This document shows positions 45,183 to 57,680 of a stretch of 64,000 nucleotides of DNA, one piece after another (position 1 is the first letter of the stretch; every line of letters starts with the position of its first letter). The notes under the pieces are model-generated. The model made no database searches. It had not been told where the DNA came from and saw only the letters and a list, made by a program, of their open reading frames with translations. The translations under genes and the position numbers were made by a program. The DNA lies in NCBI RefSeq assembly GCF_901000735.1, contig NC_081543.1:17822457-17886456 (forward strand), in the 5' to 3' direction. The stretch is from Corylus avellana. Taxonomy: Eukaryota; Streptophyta; Magnoliopsida; Fagales; Betulaceae.

Positions 45183-47570
45183 CACTACAAAAACACACCT
45201 TTAGTGACGGGTGAATTTTAGTGACATGGGGTCAAGAATCAATAATAATGTCGTTTACTGTTCACATGACATTAAATGAAAAGTGATGTTTGAATAGTAA
45301 AACGACACTTTCCATTTAATGCCGTTTTGAGGCTAAACGACACTAAACTTAGTGTTGTTTAGCCTCAAAATGACATTAAAATAGTAAATGGGGAAAAAAA
45401 TTAATATATTATTATAATTTTTTTTATGTTGCAAAACCTGATATACAAAATTCAAAACATTCATACATACAACACCTGCTATACAATCTCAACTCTATAC
45501 AAATATATAATCTTTAAGTTCCAAATTAAACTCCCCAACTCATAACAATATATAACTCAAGTCCAAAACTCATAATCTCAATATCAAAACTCACGTCCAA
45601 CTCAAGTTCAAACACAAGTCTAAACATTTACATAAAATTGTACCATTTGAACACTCAAAGTTAATAATGCAAACTTCAATCACTTTCGAAGTCGTAATCA
45701 TGCATCCACACATTTAATAGAATAAAATACGTTGTCACAATCATTATGTTTGATACAATTCTAAAGTCCATACAAATACATAACTTAAAATAGAGAAGTA
45801 ATGAAAGAAATTGTCGCGTTGTTTCATTAGCAATAACATACCATTACAAAAAAACCATTCGGCCTTACAAACCCCAATCTGACTTCTCAACAACGTCACT
45901 TAACGATGAACTGCAAATGATAAGAAAGAAAAGTAATATCTTAAATTAAATAAGGGTAAAGCTATTAACTAAGCCAAATAAATTTAAAATGATTTATGTG
46001 AATAAGATCGAGCTTAAAAAACATGTCGCTATGTTAAAGTACAAGTTAGTGCCATAGAGAGGAGGATCCATACATACGTTGTGATCCACAAGAATTATGT
46101 GAAGCCTGACGCATGGGATCGCCTACTACATCAGCTGCAGCTTCTTCTTGAGACCTTAATGGCTGATCACCTACATCTATGTCGTTACAAATGTATTACG
46201 CAAATTTAGTTCAGAAATATGTACAATGTGCAAGTAGCATTTCCAAGCATGAAAATGTAAACGCATACTTTGTGGTTATAGAGACGTAACCAGTATAAAA
46301 CTTTACCTGGTCGACTGGCAACTGATGATCCCAACCTCACACAACTGGGAGACTGTCTGGCACAGAAAATGGGTTGCTCGTTCTTGTACTCACCATAACA
46401 GCTTCAAGCATCCGCCACATCACTGAAATCTTATCCTGTTGTGTGGCCATATGTTGTTGTGCTTCCATCTGTTGTTGTAGTACGGCCATCTATTGTTCTT
46501 GTGCCAGAATCCGTTCTTGATGTGCACCCACCTGCGCCATCAATACACCAATTTGCAGTAGTAGTATAGGATCCTGTGAGGGTGGTGCCGATGACCAAGA
46601 GGAGCGACAGTTGGATCTGACTGGTAGAGGCCCAGGTCCTGTTCCTCAGACACAGCCGAAGTATTCTGGCCTCTCCATTGCCCTCGCGCACACGTCATCT
46701 TCTGACCATCGTATCGATCCATGTGTCGATACCGAGGTTGTTGTAGTGTCCTGTGGCATCAGCTCCTTCATCTCGTCCTATAGATATTAAACGTGTTAAA
46801 CACCTACTAATTGTCTCGTTTAAGACTTAGCATATTTCAATATGGTAAATACAATAACACACAAATTAAATCCTTAAGTTGAGCACAAACAATTTTTTCC
46901 TGGGTCTCGTATTGACCGCGGTGCCATCCTTTTTCGTGTGCGTTACCTCGAAAACAACTGCTCGGGTTGGTGCTACCCCTGTGTTTCTCTCCTACAAAAA
47001 CAAACATAAACAAAGTTAATTACAAATATTAATAACTTAATATATATATTTGTAATTAATAACTTAATAACTTAAGTTAATTGAAAACAACATAAGCTTT
47101 TTGGCAACTCTGGCATAGCTCTTCAACTCAGAGGTGGGTGGAAATGCGTGCAGCTTTCGTATTTGCCTGTTATTTTCTGCCCTATCCTACACAATTTATA
47201 GTATTAATATGTGAGTATATAGTTTGTTCTTCTAGGACATACAATATAATACGTGACAGAGAGAAGAGCTACCTTATTTTTCGGCGTCAACCATGTGTTG
47301 ATGCTGCATTCAATGTCCTTAGCGTCGAATTGTTCGATGTTTGGCACCGTCTAAATAATGCTTTCACGGGTATCACCTTCCTTAATTTTAAGAGATCTTT
47401 TGACCCGATGCTTGAAAACTTTTCTCTTTTTACCAAAGTTCATGAAGGCTACCCGTCTAATCTCATCAATCGGTAGATTAGGCGGGATGTAGAATTATTC
47501 TACAAACAATGAAGACAAATAAATTAATAAAGAGGTCTCGTAACGGTCCAAACAATTTAAAAAAAAAAAA
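45183..47570 (-). mobile_element. CACTA (En/Spm) transposon remnant
   Basis: One terminus is CACTACAAAAACACACC at 45183, followed by subterminal GTGACGG/TGACATTA repeats and a hairpin at 45325-45370. Minus-strand segments resemble the plant PttA/En/Spm transposase: about 47050-47160 (RAENNRQIRKLH, KSYARVAKKLM) and about 46890-46985 (RAVVFEVTHTKKDGT). An Arg/Gly-rich and polar C-terminal part lies near 46430-46720. Frames are split and stops occur. The other terminus is not found. Confidence 0.65.
45325..45370. repeat. 22-bp-arm hairpin in the CACTA subterminal region
   Basis: The arms TTTTGAGGCTAAACGACACT and its complement, with one mismatch and a 2-base loop, lie about 140 bases inside the terminus. 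Such repeats are usual binding sites for CACTA transposition proteins. Confidence 0.75.
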
Positions 47571-48591
47571 AAAAAAGTAATAACTTGCAGCAAATACATA
47601 CCATCAGTATGGTCCAAATATCTTCCTTATTCTGCATTGGTATCAATACCAATGTAGAATTACTTATAAAACAGTATTTGGGCGACCCATAAGTTTTTCA
47701 AGTAAGCTGTTATTACTTATCACCACAATAACCAACAATGGCTTATTAGCCCAGTGAGACTAGAGCGGAATGAGTATAGTATGTAGCCTTACTCATAAAC
47801 AGTAATTTAAAGTAATGTAATGCTACATAATACACCTCTATCCCACTCCCATCCTTACCACGGTTTAGTTCAATGTACTTCAAATGCACTAACATAAACT
47901 AACTAGAAATTTCCCGTTCAATGATTACAACAGGTCATTCACTAAATAATAACTTATATGTTATAGCCCTATTAGAAAAAACATTCAACTTTTATACTAG
48001 TTATGAACTCTATTTTACAATTATAAAGAATATGTGGTTTAGATAATTTATACAAGGGTTATTCTCAATATTTCATAATCACATACAACATTACCTGAGA
48101 ATATTAATGCATTTCATGAATCATAACTATCCATATACAATATTATCATTCTCTAAAAAAAAAACGACTCTATTTCAATAAATGTCAAATTCAAGATCCC
48201 AAAGACCAGCAGCATAATTTCCTTTTGCACCTCTGACCAATACGTCCACAAAAATCCAGAACACCCATCACATCAATTGCCGTCTTTGTGCCACTTCAAT
48301 ATCCTCTTCAACATCACGTTAAAAGCTTTTTAAGCCAAAGGAGAAGTTACATCACGTGATGGTGGTAAATCTAGTTGCTTCCCATCTGCGGCGGCCGTTG
48401 TGGAGCCAAAGATACATTCAAGAAGATTGGCACCAAAGAAGATTATGATTTTAATATGGTCAAACAAACACGAATTCTTTCATCTTCCCTGAAGAGCATA
48501 TTTATTTAATCTCTCTCCATTTCATTCATAAAAGACAGCGTAATCTGGACTAAAATGCATATAATTTTAAAGAACAGTATTCCAACATCAA
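47571..48591. other. Intergenic
   Basis: AT-rich. No gene and no second CACTA end found. It may contain more of the decayed transposon. Confidence 0.5.
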
Positions 48592-48746
48592 AGATGTAAG
48601 AGGTATGGTATTCAAAGAGAACTTGATCAGTTAAAAAGTAGAAGAGAATAAACCAGATGAAAACACAGACATCTCATTTAGTTTCTGAATTCAAAATTTA
48701 GGCCCATGAGCACACAAGATAGAGATTGTAGTCTTGGGTTCTAGAT

Positions 48747-49026
48747 TGTTAAATTACAAGTCGTCTCAAAAGCTAAGCTGATAGGAAGAAGTAAATTTAA
48801 TCACTTAACCATTACTTTAACATTTTCCCTCACGTATGAGTTCAAACTCCCTTTTTAATAGGTGAGGCCCAATACGTGAAATATTTAATTTAAATGGGGG
48901 GAATTGACAGAATCAAGGATTTATCCTAGGACCTTTGGCTCTGATACCATGTTAAATCACCAGTTGTCCTAAAAGATTAAGCTGATAGGAAGAGATAAAT
49001 TTAGCCACTTAACCATTACTTTAACA
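48747..49026 (-). mobile_element. TRIM-type miniature LTR retroelement (D2)
   Basis: LTRs at 48747-48822 and 48950-49026, primer site at 48949-48937 (minus). Same arrangement as the D1 copy, with a few base changes. Confidence 0.8.
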
Positions 49027-50340
49027 AAAACCCACAATGTGCATTTGTAACTTAAACAGAAGCCAACTCTGAAATAGTTCAAGCTGGCTGACTAGAATTG
49101 AAAATAGACTTAAAACAGAAGCACACTGTCATTAAAACTTTTGTTTTATTTTATTTTTAAAAATAAAAATAAAAATAAAAAATCTATAATTCCAAGCGTA
49201 GACAAATTCAAGTTTCCATTAATCCTAATCTAAATGTCTAATCTTGAAATGTCTTTGTTGAATGATGAGCACCATTTTAGCAGAAACCCTGTTATAAATG
49301 CTGTGACGGTGATCCAAAGCAGCTAGTGGCACAAATCCCACCAAAATGGTCAAGGAACTATATAGGGTGTGTTTGGCAATGGACTTGCATAAGCCCCAAT
49401 TTTTTGAAAAACATTCAACTCACAACATTTCAAAACTTCTATTTACTTTATATGACATCAATCACATCCAATCAAAAATTCACTACACAAGTCCATTGCC
49501 AAACACACCCATAACATTGGTGATGATGCTTCCTATGTAAAATCGTATTGCTCAATATTAGGAGCACCTCTTCACTAACATTACAATTAGCGACTAAGAC
49601 ATTAATTGTGCATAATCTTTGAGGGTGACCTGCTAGTACTCTTTCCAAAAGAAACAAAGGAATATATATAAGAGAATACTCTACTTAAGTATACTAAGTT
49701 CTTTCCAATTTATGACTGCATCAGACAACTTGTTTACACTGTAGGTCCAAGCATATCGACAATGAGAACATCCAAGTCAAATAAAATATGACCACATTTG
49801 AACATATCTTGGACTTACTTGGCTCCATCAAGTTTCACATATCATCTAGAGGTAAAGCATTGTGAATGCAGCCACTTAAATGCAAGCACAAATACAGGCA
49901 TCTAAGACAGTGCCCTGCATTTTGATAAGAACTCCACTTCCTCATAGCTAATTAAAAACAAAGATAATCAAAACACCATATTTGCTAGCATGCAACATCA
50001 CAGCCTAGTAAAAATTTATAGAGACATAGGCCTAGCAAGCATTAAACTCGATATCCATTTGAGCTAGCACCAAACTAAGTGGACATAACTTAAAAATTTA
50101 AAGACGTTAAAATATAATAAGATGCACATTAAAAACGAATATCAAGCCCAAAAAAAAAAGTTTCTTTCACGTGCCTTCACACCCGCCACCCCCAAAAGAA
50201 TGATATACACTTAGTTGAGCATAATTATGTCAATGTAACCATAACAATAAATGAATTAATTTTTTAGTTAACATAAACCTTAAATAAAGCAAACAGCTAT
50301 CATGTTCAATAAATTTGAACCTAAAATCCAAATTGTTTAC
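49027..50340. other. Intergenic, D2
   Basis: Matches D1 33462-34800. No gene seen. Confidence 0.5.
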
Positions 50341-50345
50341 CCTAC

Positions 50346-50940
50346 CTATAAATACCTTGTTTTGCACATTTTTTCAGTGAGAGAGGTTATGGAGAGAAAA
50401 CATGAAAATCCTGAAGAGAGAGAAAGCCCAAACCTTCCTAGAGCTTAAACTTTCCTAGTTCTCTCCTCGTTACCAAACCACCATGAATCCCTAATCCTTA
50501 TGTAAGTGTCGGTGTTTTGCTTATGAGCTCATCAAAGCAGTTGAAGTTCAAGAAAGCAAACGAGTTCATTCGTTGCAAGTCGCTGTAGAAGAAGGCTAGT
50601 GTTCTGAAGCCGCTTTGTAACGGAAATTGAGTGTCTCACTCATGGAATTACAAACCGTACTTTGAGTCAACAAAGGTTTTTGTAAATACTTTAAACAGGT
50701 TATAATAATTTTCTTCTATAGTAGAATTTGTTGGTGCTGTGTGCCTCCAGAGTGGTTTTTCTTTCCAAGAGTTCTTCAAAAGTTCACTTCGTAAACAAAA
50801 ATCCCTGTGCATTATCTATTTATTTCCTGCTCTTATATTGTTAATTTTTGTTGATTGATATTGCTTGGTGTACTCGCATCAACTACTTTCAATTGGTAAA
50901 ATTTGCCTTAGAATACCTATTCACCCCCCTCTAGGTGTGT
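50346..50940 (+). mobile_element. LTR-like sequence (D2)
   Basis: TATAAATA near 50346 and the end motif CACCCCCCTCTAGGTG near 50923, as in D1. No coding attached. Confidence 0.4.
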
Positions 50941-52473
50941 TAGTTGGGTCTAAACCATTTTCAAATGCAAAAATAAAAATAAAATTAAAACTAAAAAGAT
51001 TAGAGAATCCAACAAAACTCAATAATGAAGATTCTACTGCACATGATGAAGCTAAAACCTATTTGATAAACTGCACCCTCTTATTGTCATAGAAATCTAT
51101 ATTCTATCATTGCATACATACCATTTGAAACATTTTTAAGGTCAAGTTACAAGTGAAACAAGTTTAGTCAGTTTCTCCAATTTTACAACATTGACTAAAA
51201 TGAATAAAAATATGGCAAGGAAGACACTCAGATGAGTAAGGGAACAACATCTCCAGCCACATAACCACCAGCAGTAGTAAACTGGGCAGTTATTAGACCA
51301 GGATCTGCCACTTAGTTTCTTCATCGTTCGCCATTCACAGGATGATGTAAAAGCAACGGCCGGCTAAAGGGAAAAGCAGCAACCAATTATTACCGGAAAA
51401 AATTCATGCTTTCATATACAAAACATAACTTGGAGACTGCAAATTGAGTCCTAGATGAAAAATAACATAGTATTAAACATATGACATCATTCAATGCACA
51501 TTAGATACTAAAACCAACACTCCAATCTAGGCCCTATAGAAGCAAACATCCAATGCATCAGTTTCCCATTCTGGAAATTGGGATTCATGATGTATGTGAG
51601 ATTTGGATATAAACAACAGTGATCAAGAATGCAGTACGAGAATTGATTTAAGCTTCATGTTTGGTCGGCAGTCGCATATATATGATATATGTATTCAGAA
51701 TCCATGACAGGGATAGTCTCTCCTACCCATTATCGAACCCTCAAAAAAATAAAGGCGCAACCTTGAAAAGCAATTGTAGGATTTCCAGATAACAGGGGAA
51801 ACATACAAACAGAAATTACCTGAAATTTTCTCGCTAAGCCAACTGCAGAGTGAGAAGAGAAGAAGAGTAGATGACTTGCCACTCTTCAGTGATACAGTAT
51901 TGAACCCTCGACGTGAAATGTCGATGCCTCTGCTCCACATCAATGATTTTATAATCTTGGAAAAATTACAGGGAATTCTGGTAAAGTTAAAAGCGTTTTT
52001 TAATTCAAATATTAAAGTTTTAATTTTTGCAATTCATCCTTCAAAGTTTCAAATTTTTGTAATTTGACCAATTGTATCAAAAGCTTCCTATATTGCCTCT
52101 AATTTTTATTTTTAAAATTTTTATAAGAAATTTTAAAAAAAAATTCGAGGTGGCTACGCCGTCTGACCATTTATGCACCCTCAAATTCAGTTTTTTTCTT
52201 AATAAAAATAAAAATTAGAGGCAATATGAAAATTTTGGGATAATATTGGTCGAATTAAAAAAAAAATTGGAACTTTGTGGGGGTGGATTGCAAAAATTGA
52301 AACTTTAGTGTTTGAATTGAAAAACGCTGTCAACTTTGAGGGTAAACTGTAATTTTCCCTATAATCTAACTATATTTTTCAATTATCTAAAAAAAAAAAA
52401 AACTATATTTTTCAATTAAAAAATGATTTTCATTTCAACCCATTTTAAATATAGGCTAAAAAATATTATTACC
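50941..52473. other. Intergenic, D2
   Basis: Matches D1 35396-36936, including the unrecognised short open stretches. No gene can be built. Confidence 0.4.
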
Positions 52474-52476
52474 TAA

Positions 52477-52710
52477 GAATCTGTTTGGAATTGCGTTTGA
52501 AAAATAGTGTTTTTAAGTCAAAAAGCGTTTTTTTAACAAATGCTTAAAAATAAAGCTTTTGCCAAAAGTGCATTTTTGCTATTTTTATGTTTTTTAGACC
52601 CTTAAAAACGTTTTTAATTTTTTTACCAAATAACTACTTTTTTCTTGAAACGGACTTTCTAAGTATTAAACACACATTTAGGCTCCTTAAACACAATTTT
52701 AAACAAGCCC
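52477..52710. mobile_element. Tourist-like MITE (D2)
   Basis: Flanked by TAA on both sides, ends as in the D1 copy, ~234 bases. It is the fuller version of the element at 36940-37133. Confidence 0.6.
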
Positions 52711-52713
52711 TAA

Positions 52714-53721
52714 ATCCACCAATATTTTGTGGTTTCTTTTCCATTTTGTGTGTTCTTTAATATTTTCTCTACTTTCCTTGCATTTCAACAAAAGACACAT
52801 ATTTTCATTAGGGTGAAAAGGCGGTTACAGTTAGCGGTGATTGACTAAAACCGCTAACCGTAACCGCCTAGGAGTTTAAGTGGCAGTTAGCGATTAATAA
52901 GTCTAATAGCCAATAATCATTTTTTAAAAGAAAAAAATTAAAAATAAAAATAGAAACGACATCTTTTTCATGGTAATACGATAATACCCTACTATATTGT
53001 TACGTGAATACTTTTACATAAATATAATATGATAAATTACTAAGTTTTGAGAGAATCTAGACGCTTTAAATTTGTTGAAGAGAACCTAAAACTTTTTCAA
53101 ACATAAAGTTTTGATTAATTTTCTAGTTGCTTTATTCATAATATAATGGCATTTAAATAGACAAACTATTACAATATTTTATAGGGTAAAGTCATTAGCT
53201 TTTATTGGAATATAAACTAGGGCTGAGTCATCAAGACTCTTACATAGAAATAAATAAAGACAACATCAAATAAAAATAAACACAATAAAATATTATACGG
53301 TATCATATATTTTAATATATCATACTATTAATAATTATTCCGCATAAAACTCCATTTTCGTAACATTCATTTCCCCTTTAAGAGGACCTTGTTCTCAAGG
53401 TCCAAAATCCCGTTCTTGAAATAATCTTGCTCCTGGAATCTAATATGCATATTAGTAACATATAACAAAAATAATAAATAATAAAAATATTAGTAGACCA
53501 AGTGGCCTTTTTCCTGTCTATTTTTTTTTTTTATTATTATTTTTTTTATCTTGCTAGCCTCCACTACGTTTGACCTATGACCAAAACTAAGATTTATTTA
53601 TTTATTTATTTTTTTTTTTTTTAGTTTTCTGCTCCAAACAAAGGAAACAAATTTCCTTTTCTTCTTTCTCATTTTTTTAGCCACAAACAAGCTTTGGTTG
53701 GGATGTGATGCAGAACGATCG
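52714..53721. other. Intergenic, D2
   Basis: AT-rich. 52770-53010, with the GCGGTTA/TAACCGC words, is not present in D1 and may be a small insertion. Confidence 0.5.
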
Positions 53722-54147
53722 TCATGGCGGGGCAAATTGGTGGGAAATGATTGGATAAGAGCTACGTTGTGAGTCTTCAACTAGCGCGGTGGTGCTTTGG
53801 ATTTGTGACGGTGGCAATGGTGAATCTCTTTGAGCAACGTTAGCTTGTGGATCTGCGGTTGGGGCTGGGGAAATATGGCTTCCGGCTTGGGATGAAAGTG
53901 GTAGTTGTGCATGGCTGGGATTGAAAAAGATTGGATTTTTTATTTTTTCAGTCTGGTGGTAGTTAGGTGTTATGTTTGAATTGTTGGTGTTGACTGAACT
54001 GGGTGGTGAGATTGGGTTGTGGGCTGCTGCCTTTTTCTGATCCGTTGGCACGATTGGATGGTGACGGAATTCTTTTTTTTGTGCATCCAACCCTTTCACT
54101 TTGAGAAGGTTGTTGATTTTTGCTGGTTGATGAGCGAGATCACACAC
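53722..54147 (-). other. Unrecognised 141-codon ORF or exon (D2)
   Basis: Second copy of the ORF at 37913-38338, open over the same length. A pyrimidine tract then CAG (minus, near 54170) lies just upstream, like an intron acceptor. On the plus strand to its right are ~45-base tandem repeats around GAGTTGCTGA and TTAACTAGGGGTG. Function unknown. Confidence 0.35.
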
Positions 54148-54672
54148 CTCCTCCTGAATTTGCTGATGAAAGAAGAAAATTATCGCTTACTGGAGTTGCT
54201 GACTAAGGAAGAGTATCACCTCCCACTGGAGTTGCTGATGAAGGAAGAGTATCACCTCCACCTAAGTTTGCTGATCATGAACAAGGATTTGGTGCAGGCA
54301 TTATCCTACCTCTAGCATGGGGTATGTCACTCAGAGCCTTAACAGATGATCTAGCAGTTCCTACATTATCCATAGGAGGGCTTGCAACAAGGATTCGCAA
54401 TTTAGATCGGATAGCTAGTATTTGTGGTAGTGTTCCCATAAAAAACATTGGCCCAATACACATTGACCTAACTGAAGATAAATGTCCAACTGAAACTGCT
54501 GCAAGAAGAGGGCTATTAACTAGGGGTGGTGCAAATTTAGAAACTGCAAGAAGATGTCCATTAACTAGGGGTGATGCAACTTCTTTAGGAGTTGCAAGAA
54601 GAGGTTCATTAACTAGAATACCAAAATTTTCCTAAAGGGGCAAATTGTTAAAAGCAATTTGTGTAGGCCTAA

Positions 54673-54904
54673 TGTTGCGTCCCACATTGTCTAAATAAGA
54701 AAATGAAGATGTGCTTATATGTATACTTACACCCTTCATGACATCAACACATTTTAAAGCCGTGATAGTCATGATCTCTTAAAAATTCTGAAATTAAGTG
54801 AGCTTACGCGAGAGTAGTACCAAGATTAGTAATCTTCTGGGAAGTCTGGTTCGGAAAAGCTAAAAGCGGATAATATTATGTGTCAATAGGGGTGATATGT
54901 TACA
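54673..54904 (+). mobile_element. Cassandra-type solo LTR carrying a 5S-like segment (D2)
   Basis: Starts TGTTGCGTCCCACATTG and ends GTGATATGTTACA, flanked by CCTAA on both sides. The 5S-like part is at about 54765-54855. Same insertion as in D1, so it predates the separation of the two copies. Confidence 0.85.
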
Positions 54905-55693
54905 CCTAACCTCCCTCAAAGCCATCATCTCTCTTGTTCTTATTTTTTGTTTATGTTTTAATTTTCTCTTATTTTAGCTTCATACTAATTAAGAAGCGTA
55001 GGTTCTTATCAATATCTTGATTCCAACTCTAAGCATAATAACAGCCTAATATTTTACATTCGAGTGCCTTTTGTCGTCTTATTTGGTAATGCTTGTAATG
55101 TAGAGGTCTCGAATTGATTGACAACATTTTTTAGAGGGTGATTTCTGGGTTTTTTTTTTTTTTGAAAAAATATTCTAATGTGATATAGAGATAAAAATAA
55201 TTTAAGTATTTTGTAATTAAAATAAGGAGAAACTCCACAAAAGTTTTTTGAGCTTTCACGCATTTTGAAATCATCTCTCAATTTAGTGTATTTAACTTTT
55301 AATTTTTTGCAATGTGCCACTCCTTTATGAGTTTTCATTAAATCTTGTCAAAATTCTCAAAATATCTCATTTGTTAAAAAAATTTGCAAAGATTCAGGTA
55401 TTTTTACAAATTTCATTAAATCCTGGCCAACGCTTGAATCTTTGTAATTTTTTATTGTATTTTCTATCATAAAAAAAAATATGGTTATTTTAAAAATTTT
55501 GACAAGATTTAATGAAAAATCCTAACGAATATGTGATATTATAAAAAATTTGGAGCTCGATTCACTAAACTGAGAGTTTTTGAAATTTGGGAATAATTGT
55601 AGAAGTGATAAAATTTCCTTAATTTTCCCTTAAGGAAAATTTGTGAAGTCCTAAAGAAGTCTTTCCAATCTAGATTGGAGGTGAGTGTACATG
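54905..55693. other. Intergenic, end of D2
   Basis: AT-rich, no gene seen. Confidence 0.5.
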
Positions 55694-55812
55694 TTTTTTT
55701 TTTTTTTTTTTTTGTGACATATCCACACAAGGGAAGGGGGAGAGGGGATTCGAACTAGTGACATCTGCTTTATAAGGCGTAATTCACAGCCGATTGAGCT
55801 AGCTCATGAGGA
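55694..55812 (-). mobile_element. tRNA-derived SINE
   Basis: On the minus strand the element has a tRNA-like head with box A TAGCTCAATCGG (55801-55790) and box B GTTCGAATCC (55755-55746). A short body ends GGATATGTCAC, then an A tail (the T run at 55694-55713). This is the usual plant SINE structure. RNA polymerase III would start at its right end. Confidence 0.8.
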
Positions 55813-56176
55813 CAAAGTTAAAATAAATTTTATTAAAAAAACATGTGCATCTCACATGTTATTAAAAAAAAAAAAAAAAAAAAAAAGACACATATCACTT
55901 TTATAAATTATATTAAAGAAAATTTTCTTCAAAACCCAACTTAATGGAAAACTTTGTCCTAAAAAGCGTTATCAAAGCATACCAAAATTTGTGAAGTCTT
56001 TCCCTTGTCGTGGGTGGAAGGTCCAATGGGTGGACCAATCGGGAATCGGTGCCTAAATTGAGATGGTGTTTCGGCCAAGTGTACTCATACGCGTCTCTTG
56101 AAATCGTTCACAAAATGCCACTAGAAGTTCCTAGAACCACAAAAGTGCCACTCTCTGCCCAGATGCTAGGACCTTA
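55714..56176 (+). repeat. First copy of a ~460-bp block flanking a gap
   Basis: Nearly identical to 56448-56911. After 56176 this copy runs into GAGCATTCCCAATGG-type repeat sequence, while the second copy continues with unique sequence. Confidence 0.85.
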
Positions 56177-56427
56177 GAGCATTCCCAATGGAAGAGCCAT
56201 ATTTTTATGTAAAATAGCTCTTCAAAACTCACTTTTATCTAGTTTAGCTAAGCCATTTTTAAGTGTCTCCACATCCGATGAGCTATATTTCTAAAAAAAA
56301 GGTGGGAAAAGATTTGGGAAAAAGATAAAGCAGGAGAGAGAAACACTAAAAAATAAAATGGCTCCCTTAAAAAGTGCTGCTACATTTAACTTTTTTTTTT
56401 AACTCTTCTAATCAAATATCTATTTTA
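56174..56427. mobile_element. Repeat beginning GAGCATTCCCAATGG, cut by a gap
   Basis: This start is common to many dispersed plant MITE-like repeats. It interrupts the block that is uninterrupted at 56908. Only the left part is seen. Confidence 0.45.
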
Positions 56428-56447
56428 NNNNNNNNNNNNNNNNNNNN
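56428..56447. other. Assembly gap (20 N)
   Basis: Short gap inside a tandemly duplicated block. Confidence 1.
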
Positions 56448-56911
56448 TGACATATCCACACAAGGGAAGGGGGAGAGGGGATTCGAACTAGTGACATCTG
56501 CTTTATAAGGCGTAATTCACAGCCGATTGAGCTAGCTCATGAGGACAAAGTTAAAATAAATTTTATTAAAAAAACATGTGCATCTCACATGTTATTAAAA
56601 AAAAAAAAAAAAAAAAAAAGACACATATCACTTTTATAAATTATATTAAAGAAAATTTTCTTCAAAACCCAACTTAATGGAAAACTTTGTCCTAAAAAGC
56701 GTTATCAAAGCATACCAAAATTTGTGAAGTCTTTCCCTTGTCGTGGGTGGAAGGTCCAATGGGTGGACCAATCGGGAATCGGTGCCTAAATTGAGATGGT
56801 GTTTCGGCCAAGTGTACTCATACGCGTCTCTTGAAATCGTTCACAAAATGCCACTAGAAGTTCCTAGAACCACAAAAGTGCCACTCTCTGCCCAGACGCT
56901 AGGACCTTAGC
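56448..56911 (+). repeat. Second copy of the ~460-bp block, including the SINE body
   Basis: Carries the SINE again (56448-56543, minus, without its A tail because of the gap) and continues into the flank of the SOUL gene. Confidence 0.85.
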
Positions 56912-57620
56912 CACCAAAAGAAAATTATTTAAACCAAAAAAAAAAAAAAAAAAAGACACTTTTCTGCAGGACCGAGTGAATTTTCAATTTTAGATATTCA
57001 TATTAGAAGAAGGTCCTTTTTAGCTCCTAATATATTTTACATATCCTTCCAAATAAAAGAGTTTTACAATGAAATTTACAACGTCGATATCTCATGTGTC
57101 AATTCCTTTTAAATTTTATTCACATTCTTAGGGTTAAGGGTTAAATCAAATATAATGAAAAGAAACGTCTCTTATACTCTTATAAAATATATAAAAATAT
57201 AAATTTACACTTAATTAAAAAAATAAAAAGGTTAAAACAAAAAACAAAATTTCCCATGGGTCACCTACGAATCTCGAGTTCTTTTTCTCTAAAAAAAATT
57301 AAAAAATAATTACGGGGGTGTTTTAGGTATTTTGACATCCCTATTAGGATTTAATAGAAAATTCTAACCGGTAAATAGATTAAACTAGCAATATTGTAAA
57401 TTTTGATAATTCAAAATTACGATTGCAAACTCATTGCTATGACAAAAAGGTAAGTGAAGTTTCTTTGATGGATCATCCTGATTGAGATTGATAGATGGCA
57501 TCGTAAGATGGGAGTAGAATATTGTAGACAAAAGATATGAAGTCCTCTGGATTGATTACATTCACACGTATCATCCACAGAGATCACTTGCTTCTCAATT
57601 AACGAGTGGATGTAAACCAT
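56912..57620. other. Upstream flank of the SOUL gene
   Basis: AT-rich, no gene seen. Confidence 0.5.
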
Positions 57621-57638
57621 CTATATATATATATAATC
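57621..57638 (+). promoter_or_regulatory. TATA box region of the SOUL gene
   Basis: CTATATATATATATAATC lies about 45 bases before the ATG at 57681, giving a very short 5' leader if used. Confidence 0.5.
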
Positions 57639-57680
57639 CCCACCATTCATTTCATCTGATCCTTGATCCTCACCTCCCCC

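Larger units (their letters stand above)
48592..55623 (+). repeat. Block D2: direct copy of 33025-40155
   Basis: Continuous on both sides, so it appears to be the better-assembled copy. It carries the same TRIM, LTR-like sequence, MITE, 141-codon ORF and Cassandra LTR. Confidence 0.9.

Noticed and set aside
55714..55812. A tRNA gene on the minus strand
   Set aside because: Box A and box B are present, but the body does not close as a cloverleaf and it ends in an A tail. It is a SINE.
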